Shown piece by piece: positions 54,351 through 64,000 of a stretch of 64,000 nucleotides of DNA. The first letter of the stretch is position 1; each line of letters opens with the position of its first letter. The stretch is from Atkinsonella hypoxylon (lineage: Eukaryota; Ascomycota; Sordariomycetes; Hypocreales; Clavicipitaceae): the NCBI GenBank assembly GCA_000729835.1, contig JFHB01000001.1, positions 496,001 through 560,000 on the forward strand, given 5' to 3'. The notes beneath the pieces are model-generated. The model was given only the letters and a program-made list of their open reading frames with translations, ran no database searches and had not been told where the DNA came from. The position numbers and the translations under genes are program-made.

Positions 54351-56049
54351 ATGTCAAAGACTTTCACAACAAGCGACGTTGCGTCGCATAACAAGGGCGA
54401 TGACATGTACATCATTGTCGATGGCGATGTGTACGACATCACCAAGTTCCAAGATGAACATCCTGGTATGTGATCTTTACTCTTTGCTCGTCTCCCACTT
54501 CCCCGTCATCGCGGGCTAACGCGAGCTTGTGTCCACTTTAGGCGGCAAAAAGATCCTCGCTCGTGTCGCTGGCAAGGACGCCTCCAAGATCTTCTGGAAA
54601 TACCACAACGAGGGCATCCTCAAGAGGTACAAGAGCAAGCTGCAGGTCGGTTCGCTCGACACCAAGCCCAAGCCTGAACCAAAGCCCCAGCCCAAGCCTG
54701 CTGCGGCCCCTGCACCCAAGAAGAAGGCCTCCTCCAGTTCCAGTGATGAGCCAGAAGAGCCTCTCGAGCCTTTCGGCGCCTTGATTCCCTTTGCCGACCC
54801 TTCGTGGTATCAAGGCAACCACTCACCATATTTCAACGAGACGCACGCTGCGCTTCGTGCCGAAGTCCGTGAGTGGATGGAAAATGAGATTGAGCCTTAC
54901 GTCACTGAGTGGGACGAGGCCAAGCGCGTGCCCGAGGAAATCTACAAGGAAATGGGCCGTCGCGGATATCTTGCTGGCCTTTTGGGCGTCAAGTATCCCA
55001 CCGAGTATGTTCCTGGCGGAGTCAAGTCCGTTCCCCCCGAGAGCTGGGATCTTTTCCACGAGCTGCTTCTCACCGATGAGCTGTCCCGCGCCGGCTCGGG
55101 TGGTTTTGTCTGGAACTTGATTGGAGGTTTCGGAATCGGCTGCCCTCCCATCATGAAGTTTGGTTCTCAGGCACTCAAGGACCGCATCATCCCCGGCATC
55201 CTGGCTGGTGACAAGCGTGTTTGCCTGGCTATTACTGAGCCCGATGCTGGCAGTGATGTTGCCAACCTGACGTGCCAGGCCAAGCTTAGCGAAGATGGCA
55301 AGCACTTCATCGTCAACGGTGAGAAGAAGTGGATCACAAACGGGATCTGGGCCGACTACTTCACCACTGCTGTCCGAACTGGTGGTGAGGGCATGAACGG
55401 CGTCAGCTTGCTGCTTATTGAGCGCGGTCCCGGTGTCAGCACCCGCCGCATGGACTGCCAGGGTGTATGGTCCTCGGGAACTACCTACATCACATTCGAG
55501 GATGTCAAGGTCCCCGTCGAGAACTTGCTCGGCAAGAAGGACAAGGGCTTTGGTGTCATCATGACCAACTTCAACCACGAGCGTATCGGCATCATCATTC
55601 AGTGCCTGCGCTTCTCTCGTGTCTGCTACGAGGAGTCGGTCAAGTACGCCAACAAGCGCCGCACTTTTGGCAAGAAGCTCATTGAGCACCCGGTCATTCG
55701 CATGAAGCTCGCCCACATGGCTCGACAGATCGAGGCTTCCTACAACTGGCTCGAGAGCATGATTTACCAGTGTCAGAAGATGGGTGAGCACGAAGCCATG
55801 CTGCGTCTTGGTGGACCAATCGCTGGTCTGAAGGCCCAATCCACCGTTACCTTTGAGTTTTGTGCTCGTGAAGCCTCGCAGATCTTTGGTGGCTTGTCGT
55901 ACTCACGCGGCGGCCAGGGCGGCAAGGTCGAGAGACTCTACCGAGATGTCAGAGCTTACGCTATTCCTGGTGGTAGCGAGGAGATTATGTTGGATCTAAG
56001 CATGAGACAGTCTTTGAAGGTCGCTCAGGTGATCGGCATGAAGCTGTAG
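54351..56049 (+). CDS. Cytochrome b5 - acyl-CoA dehydrogenase fusion protein
   Basis: Exons 54351-54465 and 54542-56049 with a 76-nt intron give 540 residues. Residues 1-75 form a cytochrome b5 domain: HPGG (His37) and KYHNEG (His60) supply the axial haem ligands, and the intron falls inside the HPGG codons. A Lys/Pro/Ser-rich linker (about 78-115) leads to a complete acyl-CoA dehydrogenase. Its signatures are LAITEPDAGSDVAN (FAD/substrate site), NGEKKWITNGIWADYF, NHERIGIII, KRRTFGKKLIEHPVIRMKLAHM and YAIPGGSEEIMLDL near the C-terminus. Such b5-ACAD fusions are known in fungi and probably pass electrons internally instead of only to ETF. The exact acyl substrate is not determinable. No targeting presequence is obvious and the end MKL is not a classical PTS1. 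Confidence 0.93.
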
Positions 56050-57328
56050 AGTGTTGATGGGAGAAGGAGAGAAAGGAAGGGGCAGAATTTTATCTGGATG
56101 ATGATAAGAATGTGGCCGTTGACGGCTAGAATGATGGCACTTTCTCATTGTACGACTTGAAGGGGGAATCATATCTCTTTTGTTATCTATCACCATGTTG
56201 TGTGCGTTTTTATACTCCATGTATCTTGCTCAATCCTAATGGCATTGGAATGGGTAATAGAGCAAGGCAAATGAAGCCTTTTCATATTCAATCGTCTTGA
56301 TCAACTGGTTTACTGAAGTGACAAGGACGATAGCTTTGTACAAGGTTCCCTTGTACATGAAGTATTTCTACTATCTTCTATTGCTAAATAGTATTTGCAT
56401 AGATGTTAGGACATGTTCGATATTGTCTCGTTGGTTTTTTTTTTTGGTTTTTTTGCTATGTTATATAAACGCATCATTACCAGTTTGGCTTATTTAAGCT
56501 GTGTTATATACTGCTTGACATTGTCACTGGTTTGGCTCATTTAACCTAATGGTATATATAACATGCTTACTCGTCGCGAGCCTGGCTCATTTAACCTACC
56601 TTGTATATAACACGCGTCACATCGTCACAAGCTTAATGTAATGGTATATATTATAAGACACGCGTAACGTCACCAAGCTTGATAGAATCCCGTACTAACT
56701 TGAGCTGTTGTGGTCGACGGTGAACTAAAAAGAAAAGTCTCCAGCATCGGTCGGCGTGGAACGGTAGGCACCCCGCAGTCACGTGACAAACAGTAACTGC
56801 CAGTTTGGAATTATCACCAACTTGGCTTCGCTGTGCTGAATCCGATGGAATCTGCGTGCTTCACCACATATCTGCACTTCCACCACCTCGAGACTCTCGC
56901 ACCCGCACACAAGGGCCCTACGCCTCAAACCTCAAAACTTTCAATCAAAAAAACTGGGTCATCACCATCGTCTAGTGTAGTGGCCATCTCGCAAGCGGCC
57001 ATCTCAGTCAAAGGGTTTTTTCGTCCCGTTATTGCAATTTTCACAGAATCCTCCCCGAACAACTCAACCGTCGCACACCCGGCCTGACAGTCAACCAGAC
57101 AGTCAAGCCCAGGCTCCTTCCTTCCTCGGCTCGCCCTTGGGATCCAAATTGATCGATATCAAAACCATCACACCCGACTCTTCCGGCCACAAAAAGCAGC
57201 TCTGGTAGAGGCTATTCGCCTGGCACATCTGCTCGGTTCATATTTGGTTTTTCTTTTTCTTTTTTTTTTCTCCCTGCAGCCGTTTGCAACTTGTGGTCCG
57301 TCTACGGACTGGAATATACTTCCTCAAA
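56050..57328. other. Intergenic region between b5-ACAD and DHH1
   Basis: About 1.3 kb. It includes a degenerate about 50-bp minisatellite (56475-56690) and T-rich runs near 56436 and 57240-57270. The last 400 bp should be the DHH1 promoter/leader. No supported gene. Confidence 0.55.
56475..56690. repeat. Degenerate ~50-bp minisatellite, about four copies
   Basis: Units share TTTGGCTCATTTAACCTAA, then GGTATATATAACA and a C-rich end ACGCGTNACNTCGTCAC. Copies start near 56480, 56528, 56578 and 56627, at 47-50 bp spacing, and diverge progressively. Confidence 0.7.
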
Positions 57329-59082
57329 ATGACCGATCAGCTGGTAGATCAGCTGCGACACACACAAATCAGGTTTGTATTCTTAGTACATATGCCTTCT
57401 CCATGGATATGCCAGGCTTTCTTCTGCGGCGCCACCCATTGTCCTTTATTTCGTATAAGCTTTGCGGGTGTGCAGACACAAACCCAACATGCCCACATGT
57501 TTTCTTTTCTTGTCTTTGCTGACTTTTTGTCTCTGTTGCGGCATGCAGCGATGGCGCCTCTCCACAAAACGACGACTGGAAAAAGAATCTGAAGCTTCCC
57601 GCTAAGGATAATAGACAACAAACAGAGGTATGCAGATACTGAGAAACGTGGAACCAATATCACTTGGACTAAAGAGGATATGTTTCTCTTTGCTTTATTC
57701 AGGATGTGACGAAAACGAAAGGCCTGGAATTTGAAAATTTTGCGTTAAAACGAGATTTGCTCATGGGGATCTTTGAGGCCGGTTTCGAAAAGCCCTCACC
57801 GATTCAGGAAGAAGCTATCCCTGTTGCTTTGACCGGACGGGACATTTTAGCCAGAGCCAAGAACGGCACGGGCAAGACGGCTGCTTTTGTCATTCCCGCC
57901 TTGGAGCGCATCAACCCCAAGGTTTCCAAGATTCAATGTTTAATTCTCGTCCCTACTCGTGAGCTTGCCATGCAAACGTCGCAGGTTTGCAAAACTCTTG
58001 GCAAGCATTTGGGTATCAATGTCATGGTCACTACCGGCGGTACCGGTTTGCGTGACGACATCTTGCGTCTGCAGGAGCCCGTACACATTGTCGTTGGTAC
58101 CCCTGGCCGAATTCTCGACCTTGCTGGAAAAAACGTTGCCGATTTGAGCGAATGCCCCATGTTCATCATGGATGAGGCTGACAAGCTCTTGTCTGTCGAG
58201 TTTACTCCTGTCATCGAACAGCTCCTCCAATTTCACCCCAAAGACCGCCAGGTCATGCTCTTCTCCGCCACCTTTCCTCTCTCAGTTAAGGATTTCTCTG
58301 ATAAGAACATGGTTTCTCCTTACGAGATCAACCTCATGGACGAACTCACACTGCGCGGCATCACCCAATACTACGCGTTTGTCGAGGAGAAGCAAAAGGT
58401 TCACTGCCTAAACACGCTCTTCTCCAAACTTCAGATCAACCAATCCATCATCTTTTGCAACTCAACCAACCGAGTAGAGCTTCTCGCTAAAAAGATTACT
58501 GAGCTGGGATATTCTTGCTTCTACAGCCACGCCAGAATGCAGCAGCAGGCGCGTAACCGTGTCTTCCACGATTTCCGCAACGGCGTATGCCGAAACCTTG
58601 TATGCTCTGATCTCCTCACCCGTGGTATCGATATCCAGGCTGTCAACGTTGTCATCAACTTTGATTTCCCCAAGAACGCTGAGACATACCTGCATCGTAT
58701 TGGCCGATCCGGTCGTTACGGCCATCTTGGTCTGGCTATCAACCTGATCAACTGGGACGATCGTTTCAACCTCTACAACATCGAGAGGGACCTCGGCACT
58801 GAGATTCAGCCTATCCCCTCCAGCATCGATAAGAGCCTCTACGTTTACGAAAACCCCGATTCTATCCCTCGACCTATTTCGAACCTCCCCAATAACGCGC
58901 AGCAGCACCAGCACCCCATTTCTCAGCAACAACATGGAAACTGGCAGAGCCAGAATGGCCACCAAAACAACTTTAATGGCGGAAGGGGCCGCGGTCGTGG
59001 ACGCAGCTACAGAGGACGCGGAAGTGGCGGCGGCGGCGGCGCTGGTCGAAGTCGCGGCCAACCTCGTGAGGTCCGATCATGA
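57329..59082 (+). CDS. DHH1: DEAD-box RNA helicase Dhh1 (DDX6/Ste13 family)
   Basis: Activator of mRNA decapping and translational repressor, a core P-body component. Exons 57329-57372, 57549-57627 and 57703-59082 (introns 176 and 75 nt) give 500 residues. Motifs in order: F motif GLEFENFALKRDLLMGIFE, Q motif PSPIQ (Gln76), motif I AKNGTGKT (93-100), motif Ia PTREL, TGG/TPGR, motif II DEAD (198-201), motif III SAT, motif IV SIIFCNS, motif V RGIDIQAVNVVINFD and motif VI HRIGRSGRYG. The sequence CLLTRGID-like LLTRGID and DFPKNAETYLHR is characteristic of Dhh1. The C-terminal 75 residues are Gln/Asn-rich then RGRGR/RGG-type, a likely phase-separation tail. The first two exons encode a short Gln/Asp-rich N-terminus; the second intron donor is GTATGC. 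Confidence 0.96.
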
Positions 59083-61071
59083 TCTTATCCCATCGATGAT
59101 CTGGAAACGTGGGTGGTTGTGGGGATGGCGACTTGTGTCGCCTTGTTCAGTTGTTTTGAGGAGTGTTTTGGGGCGTGTCTCTTTTTCAACTCAACCTTTT
59201 TCCATACTTTTTGAGGGGGGAGAGGGAGATTAGATGGGCAGAAATACACCACGGTGGGGCTGACTCATCCTTTTTTGTTTCTTTGTTGGATTGTATATTA
59301 TTCGCACAAATTTTTGGGGCGAATTGGCGCAGCGGCGGTTTGGACTTGACTATGCTTCTCTAGCTGACATTTGCCCCGGCCCGGGGGGGGGGGGGGGGCG
59401 CACATACGGGGAGAAGGATCAACATTCGGTGGACATTTTGCGTTCTCTTGAACGAGGACCTTGCTATTCTTCACATTCTTTCTTCCTATATTCGACGCTG
59501 ATCGCATGAGCGCCGCGGCGATTTTTGATCTGTCTGACCTGTGGTCCGCCTCTTTGGGGTTCGATTCTGAGAACAACGTGATGCCAGAAGATTTTTGACA
59601 CCATGCTTTCATCAAGCGTGCATTCGCATTATATGACGACCAAACACTTTTCAAATCGCAAGAAGGCAGGACCTACAGATTTTATGTCATGTACGCAACA
59701 AAACGCGGCTGTAGCAGAGATGTTGACGAAGCTACTGCATTAGACTGGTGTTAGCTACGACGGCTGGGCGATGAGGCGTAACAGGTTACCACGATGGACA
59801 ACAGTCCATTTGTATTTCTTGTTGCTTTTGCCAAGGGGTTAGTACAAGGGTTCTGGCAAACTTTGCAAAACATGGGAATAGCAGGGACATGGACGGATTG
59901 GGAGACGGGCATGGTGCGGGTGGGAGGCGATGATACCACTTATGACACTACAAATTCGGGCAGGGCTGGACTTGGCTTCAAAAGAGATGCCACCCAACAA
60001 GCAGAGGAAAGGCATTGGACGGGAGGGTTCGCAAAGGCCAGACAGACATCGGATGGCTTGGGTAAGTCATCTAGATCACGGTAGCTCCTCCAAACAACCG
60101 ATATGGTGAGATGACAAGTTGACACCGAGTCTGGGGAGCTACACGGGGAGAGGAAGAAGACGATTAAACAAAAAAAAAAAAAAAAACACCTAAAAAAGTT
60201 TTCTTTGGGGCAGGACGCTGGGCGGGCTGGGCAGCTTTCGAACCAGCTGCTGGAGACACGAACCATGATATTATGTATGACTCATGTCGACGACACTAGG
60301 GCTGGTAAGGTGTGCAGTAGTCTGAGCAAATCACAAACACATTTTGTCCCACCTGATTGCATACTCGCGTGATGGGAACGAAGAAATGCATGCATCATGT
60401 CGGCACCGTGTCCAAACGCCCTGATAACCTCGGACCGGATGGACGGGGGCAACGAGTTAAACTCTGCGTTGATCTCCGGATGGAATGAGAGCCAAGTAAC
60501 ATGGATTTTGTCCAAATAGCCCAATTGTAGTCCGGTCGCGTTCCATCTTACCTGAGCTGAGCGTCTGCAAGTACGTTGTCCCCGCACCGCAAAGTAGCCT
60601 GCACAACGCAGTCTGCACTGCACGAGTTGCACAGCCAAAAAAAAGACCATGGCGACAACCCCGATGGCAGACTGAAGCGTCCTAGATTACAGTAAAAGTG
60701 TACGGAGTAGCACTGGTGCTTTCTGTCAAGAGTTCTCCATTGTCAACGGGTTGGTCGGCGACACAAAGTCTGCAGTGGAGCAAGCTGACTAAGACCAAGA
60801 CTTGCTCCGATGCCCGGCCGCAGGGGGAGCTGAGTGATTTGCAAGAGTCCTGGTACGGAGTAAAAGCCTGGCATTGACAAACCGATCACTGATCCGCGTC
60901 AACGAAGTGGTCAACATCTTTTTGCATTCAATTTGATAACCCGACGCCTGTTAATGTAATGCTGCAGGCCCCAGCTTACACCATCTACAATGAACATGCA
61001 ATGTATATGTACATCTGGAGAACGGGGACCCTGCGGATGACACAATACAGGAACTGCGGTCGAAGCACTAA
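59083..61071. other. Convergent DHH1 / Pro-rich gene intergenic region
   Basis: About 2 kb between two stops, longer than needed for 3' UTRs. Contains a 16-G run near 59382-59397, an A run near 60169-60186, and two TACTCCGTA-type motifs (60701-60709 and 60854-60862). Frames at 59794-60084 (+) and 60282-60650 (-) were examined and show no recognisable domain. Confidence 0.55.
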
Positions 61072-61889
61072 CTAGTTCAGCTTGCCCCTTAGGGCATCCA
61101 CCTCCCGTTGCAAGGCATCCAGGTCTGCTAGGATATCTGCGCTCTTGCCAGATTCGGCGGGAAGGCATGCCCGCGGTGGCTTCGTCAACGACACGGCGTG
61201 GGTGCCGCTCGCGGTGCGATTCCGGGGCGGAGGAGGAGGAGGAGGAGGAGGAGGAAGAGGCGGTGCGGTGCCCTCGCGGGTTTTGGTCTCCGAGGAGGTC
61301 CGCCGACTCGGGGCTTCTACGTTGTTGAGACTTGGGGGCCGGCGGGTGGACGGATGATGGCGGGTTGGTGGTGGTGGTGGCGGCGGTGCTGCGGATTTGC
61401 TGGGTGTTTGCGCGTGATTCTGGAGAGGGGAAGGGGACGAATGGTTGGTCGCAGATTGATCTGGAGAGGTGGGCGTCTGGGCGGTGTTGGGTGACGACGA
61501 GGAGCTAGTGGGCAAGGATGATGGACTTGCTTGCTTGGGTATGATATAAGGCCGTCGGGGCGGAGGTGGCACCGGTGCAGACTTCTTGCTGGTATGGGAG
61601 CGACGGCCCGGAACATCGGTTTGTGCGTGCGCTTTATCTGTCTCCAGGGGCAATCCCGCATCAAGCTCGCCATGAACCGAGGGATATTCACCATCGTCGT
61701 CCAAGCTGCGCCGCAGCGGCGATACAGCATGATTGCTCCCTCCCAGCCCGGGCAGAGCCTGTTGCCCCTCGTGCGGAGGAGCATCGACCGACTCATGCTG
61801 TCTGAGTGATTTGCCATGTCGAGAGCTAGGCGGGGGTGGTGGAAGCTTTCTGTCCTTGTTGTTCTGCCGCGAAGGCGAGACTTTCGAAG

Positions 61890-61925
<36 letters not shown>

Positions 61926-62631
61926 GGCTCTCGGAAGCCTCGGCAGGGTTGTCGTCGCGGCTGTCGGGGGTCGATCCAGGCGTTGCGCTTGTCCTAAGCG
62001 CTGCAACGGCAAGCGACGACTTGTTTGCTGCAGATTCGTCGTCGTTTGTGCGCAAGAGCGGCGTGTCATCGCCGACGTGGCCTGTCAGGAGGAGATTTCT
62101 GAAAGCATCGACGTTTAGCGACTTTCTTCCGGCATTCGCAGCCTTCAGCACCTCTCCTTCTTCTTCCATCCTTTCTTTCTCGGGATCCTTGGGCCCTTCA
62201 ATGTCGTAAGGGGTCTTGCTGAAGGGGTTTGCCTTTGCCGGGGCATTATGGGTGGTTGTCCCAGCTCGCGCATGTTGATGGAGCTGGTTCTGCGGCGGCG
62301 GCGGCGACGGTGGTGATGGCGGGGTAGCTGTCCTCTCGCGGTCGCGCTCGTCTGTCGGCGCGCCGCTGAAGGCATCAAATGTGAGATGAGGATTGGAGTA
62401 GCGAACCGTGTCGCTGGAGAGTGTTGAATGTGACGGAGGAGCGTCGCGTCTCCATTCTTGGGGATCTGGTGATGATGGTGGTGGTGACAGCACCCGGACC
62501 TTCTTCACCGGCTTGCTCTTCCTGTTGCCGGACGCAAGGGCGTCTTCGCTGCGCAAGCTGGACTTGGGGCAGCTGGTGCGAGCAGTGTCAATGGTTCCGG
62601 GTGCCTTCTTGCGAAACGGATTGGACGACAT
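61072..62631 (-). CDS. Proline-rich protein with NPF motifs, possibly endocytic/actin-associated
   Basis: Single exon, 519 residues from ATG 62631. It starts MSSNPFRKK and has a second NPF at NPFSKTPYDIEGPKD. The NPF tripeptide binds EH domains of endocytic adaptors. A conserved-looking block (KAANAGRKSLNVDAFRNLLLTG) lies near residue 150-170. Then comes an Asp run (DDDDDDDDD), several polyproline SH3/EVH1/profilin-type tracts (PPPPPPSSRH, PVPPPPRRPY, PPPPPPPTRHH, PPPPPPPPPPRNR), and a short C-terminal coiled coil (ILADLDALQREVDALRGKLN). No enzyme domain. The architecture suits a cortical scaffold, but the function is inferred. The frame continues upstream to 62754; the NPF start is preferred because it gives a clean N-terminus. 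Confidence 0.7.
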
Positions 62632-64000
62632 AGCCGTGTTGGATTTTTCAGAGGTTGGTGCACGCGAGACTTGGCAGTATGGGAACAGGTGAGCCGGGCG
62701 GTAAAGATTGTAATGGTGCTGATGATCAGCAACTCGGAGGTGACGCAGGCCCAAGGTGGAGGGAGGGGATAGATACCGTTCAGTACATACCAGGTACCTA
62801 GGTGTCTACCTCGGGTGCCCGAGGAGGAGGCGTTTCTATAGGTATTGCCAGGTAGATAGCGCAACCCGCTGGATTGGGACAAGCACGAGATAGCAGACGT
62901 CGGGGCGAAGCTTGCTCAGCTTTCCACTCAACCACTTAACCCAATCGGGCTCGTGGCCAGAGTCCAAGAGATGGCAGCATTTTCCCCCAGGTCCGCCCCC
63001 AGGTCCGGCGCAAGCAATGTCGATCTCTCGGTTCCTTTTCTGCGACAATGAGGCCCACCAATATCACGGCGCCACGACAAAAATGTGTCCTGCGATGACT
63101 TGCCCGCGCTTCCGGTTCCGGTTCCGGTTCGCACTTCTTGACCATAGGGTAGGTGGCAAGCAAGCATGGAGTCTAGGCTGCGGTAACTACCTTAGGTAGG
63201 TAGTTATTTGCCGTGATCAAAAAGTGGCGATGCATTTTGGCATGAGCAACCTTTGATCTTGACCTCTATAAAAGATACCAAATTTGCATAGACACCCGTG
63301 ACGAGAGAGCTGAACATCTGCCCTTTCTGCCAGCAGTGGTAGCCCTCGTGCACAACTATTAGTTATGCACTGACGAACTGGTCTGCAGCACAACACACGT
63401 GACTGCCTGGACCGCCCATCCCACTCCCAATCAGGTGTAAACAAACCGACACAGACCGCGTCGCAAAATATCGCATAGGGGAACTCCGAGTACACCAAAA
63501 TAATAACTACGCGTGCTACCGAACCAGATCGCTCGAGTCATTGTATGTCATTTCCCGTTCCCCCCTTCCCACCGAAACCTGTGGTATATAATTACATTTT
63601 GCGCCAACCACCCTATATTGCAAAGAGCGCAAAAGGCAATGCCATTTGCTGCCATCCTCACAACAGGCATCGCAAGAAATCCAACGCCTTCTCCCGGATC
63701 ATCGCCACCGAGAATCGAAAAACAGTGAAGCCAAAACCCTCGACGGGAAATGATAGAATCAAGTCGTGCCGCAGAGTGGGGCATACACCCCACCTATATC
63801 GCGCGACAACCCATTTCTCCACAGCGTGGCATGGAGTCGTTCTTTTAAGAATTTGATCACAGGCAAATGCCATCATCCTCATGCCCTGCGCCACCCGTGC
63901 GCGCGCAAAAGACGCGTACCCTTTTCGATCCCTGACCAAACAGCAAAAATCCAGATGAAACCAGCCTTCCCTGAGCCGCGCCCGTAGATATTGAAGCCTT
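62632..64000. other. Right intergenic region to window end
   Basis: About 1.4 kb. Contains imperfect TACCTAGGT sites near 62793 and 63190, a CAGGTCCG direct repeat near 62987-63006, and a TTCCGG triplet near 63111-63130. No reading frame at the right edge looks like the start of a known gene. Confidence 0.55.

Noticed and set aside
54823..55839. 338-codon minus-strand frame opposite the acyl-CoA dehydrogenase
   Set aside because: A mirror of a strongly codon-biased exon; the sense strand is unambiguously the dehydrogenase.
60282..60650. 122-codon minus-strand frame containing SLPPSIRSEVI
   Set aside because: The short segment recalls ubiquitin-binding motifs of translesion polymerases, but nothing around it supports a gene or gene relic.
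61198..62209. Long frames opposite the Pro-rich gene
   Set aside because: Shadow frames made by GC-rich codon bias (Gly, Ser and Val runs mirror Pro and Asp runs) on the other strand.

Overview
This 64 kb window is nuclear DNA of a filamentous ascomycete, most likely a Sordariomycete and plausibly in Hypocreales. The grounds are the short GT-AG introns (about 55-150 nt), the Pezizomycotina versions of kinetochore, replication and nuclear-pore proteins, a DIM-2-type DNA methyltransferase, and the intergenic style (ACCT/GGTA tetranucleotide runs, TACTCCGTA motifs). Genus cannot be fixed from the sequence alone. Exon structures were built by hand from reading frame, splice consensus and remembered family conservation; no alignment was run.

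Layout, left to right: DASH subunit SPC34 (+), a TOPORS-like RING protein (-) divergent from replication initiator SLD2 (+), lysine-biosynthetic saccharopine dehydrogenase LYS1 (-), the DIM-2-like methyltransferase (+), then a 5 kb gene-poor stretch. Next come an LST7/folliculin homologue (+), proteasomal ATPase RPT3 (-), a four-exon 135-residue conserved-looking small protein (+), kinetochore MIS14/NSL1 (+), SEC14 lipid-transfer protein (-), a mitochondrial DUF155 protein MRX10/RMND1 (+), a 904-residue Q/P-rich nuclear-type protein (-) and vacuolar aspartic protease PEP4 (-).

From about 36.7 to 48.1 kb the window looks accessory. It holds a 91-residue secreted Cys protein, a decayed Zn2Cys6-type transcription factor C-terminal half, a non-autonomous TIR element (MITE), many short tandem repeats, a WSC-domain membrane sensor, and a secreted/anchored glycoprotein gene whose promoter and start codon have been tandemly duplicated. 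After this the core genome resumes: NUP37-like nucleoporin (+), FEN1/RAD27 (+), a cytochrome b5-acyl-CoA dehydrogenase fusion (+), DEAD-box helicase DHH1 (+) and a proline-rich NPF-motif protein (-).

Most identified genes are housekeeping, in mixed orientation, with no operon or biosynthetic cluster. Chromosome maintenance is well represented (SPC34, MIS14, SLD2, FEN1, DIM-2), but I see nothing to show they act as a unit. I found no tRNA, rRNA, CRISPR or autonomous transposon. The least explained signals are two dispersed palindrome-like intergenic motifs (TACCTAGGTA and TACTCCGTA) far above chance frequency, the MITE, and the duplicated leader at 46.6-46.9 kb.
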